A DNA stretch of 64,000 nt from Ureibacillus xyleni (GTDB lineage Bacteria; Bacillota; Bacilli; Bacillales_A; Planococcaceae), in the NCBI RefSeq assembly GCF_900217795.1, contig NZ_OBMQ01000004.1, forward strand, positions 186,001 to 250,000, in the 5' to 3' direction. How positions within the stretch are numbered: position 1 is the first letter of the stretch; each line of letters begins with the position of its first letter. Shown here one piece after another: positions 63,826 through 64,000 of the stretch. The translations under genes were made by a program, and so were the position numbers. The notes beneath the pieces were generated by a model that searched no databases, was not told the origin of the DNA, and worked only from the letters and a program-made list of their open reading frames with translations.

Positions 63826-64000
63826 GTGAAATCTATACCGGTTTATCATATTGAAGCGTTTAGTAAAGAGCCGAATAAAGGGAATCCTGCAGGGGTAGTT
63901 TTTCATGCAGACCATTTAACGGAAAAAGAAATGCAAGAAATCGCTCTCAGAGTTGGATTTAATGAAACCGCATTTGCACTGCAATCCGAAGTAGCTGACT
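63826..64000 (+). CDS. PhzF-family isomerase/epimerase-like protein, N-terminal part
   Basis: The frame starts at GTG 63826 after TTGGGGGAAG and is open to the window end; 58 residues are present (MKSIPVYHIEAFSKEPNKGN, PAGVVFHADHLTEKEMQEIA, GFNETAFA). YHIEAF, GNPAGVV and the catalytic-glutamate region GFNETAFA match PhzF-like proteins. The remaining two thirds lie outside the window. Confidence 0.85.
   Translation, partial: MKSIPVYHIEAFSKEPNKGNPAGVVFHADHLTEKEMQEIALRVGFNETAFALQSEVAD

Overview
The window is chromosomal DNA of a low-GC, Gram-positive, aerobic, probably spore-forming bacterium of the Bacillales. The evidence is the AT-rich codon use, strong AAGGAGG-type ribosome sites, frequent GTG/TTG starts, the ccdA-yneI-yneJ-yneK order, a leucine T-box, and aconitase with CcpC-like operators. 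A secreted 5'-nucleotidase with three SLH domains and the general gene content point to the Lysinibacillus/Solibacillus group (Caryophanaceae); the genus is an inference. No rRNA, tRNA or CRISPR array was seen.

Layout. 1-10.4 kb: the end of an ABC exporter half, RarD-like permease, a GIY-YIG-like protein, the cytochrome c maturation set ccdA/yneI/ccdC with yneK, the DUF1659-DUF2922-YvrJ small-protein trio, a Sco copper chaperone, a CBS-pair protein, metI, mscL, a lytic transglycosylase and a GlsB-type membrane protein. 10.4-21.4 kb: a small-protein gene with its own promoter and terminator, then the branched-chain amino acid block ilvD - [T-box] - ilvB-ilvN-ilvC-leuA-leuB-leuC-leuD. 21.4-28.6 kb: a C39-like lipoprotein, asparagine synthetase, an MFS exporter with a divergent HTH/TPR regulator and three shared operators, and a YfkAB-type radical SAM protein. 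28.9-35.1 kb: a beta-helix protein divergent from a RavA/ViaA-like MoxR ATPase plus VWA operon with two further genes. 35.3-45.7 kb: Pmp3-like protein, citB, SLH 5'-nucleotidase, small hypotheticals, yhdT-panF, a second GIY-YIG protein. 45.8-58.7 kb is accessory: a TetR regulator with two DNA-binding domains, an alpha/beta hydrolase, a phage-type replication remnant, several unknown genes, a TSUP permease with a LysR regulator, two tandem repeat arrays and a gene remnant. 58.7-64 kb: membrane protein, MFS exporter and CopZ-like chaperone sharing a G-tract operator, SDR, APH-type kinase, a lone response regulator, DUF3888 protein, and the start of a PhzF-family gene.

How genes work together. 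The ilv-leu block makes valine, isoleucine and leucine; the T-box makes everything from ilvB onwards respond to uncharged (probably leucyl-) tRNA, while ilvD has a separate promoter. CcdA/CcdC and the Sco protein serve the cytochrome c and cytochrome oxidase branch of respiration, which fits the aconitase gene.

The most unusual signals are non-coding. (1) A 235/236-bp palindromic MITE-like element occurs twice; each copy has an exact 9-bp target duplication and sits exactly in the loop of a rho-independent terminator. (2) Two arrays 5.7 kb apart and in opposite orientation repeat the motif TTAATAGAAA with the same 21-21-21-21-18 spacing (102-bp unit). (3) A loosely conserved family of GATGAACG-containing intergenic sequences occurs at three loci.
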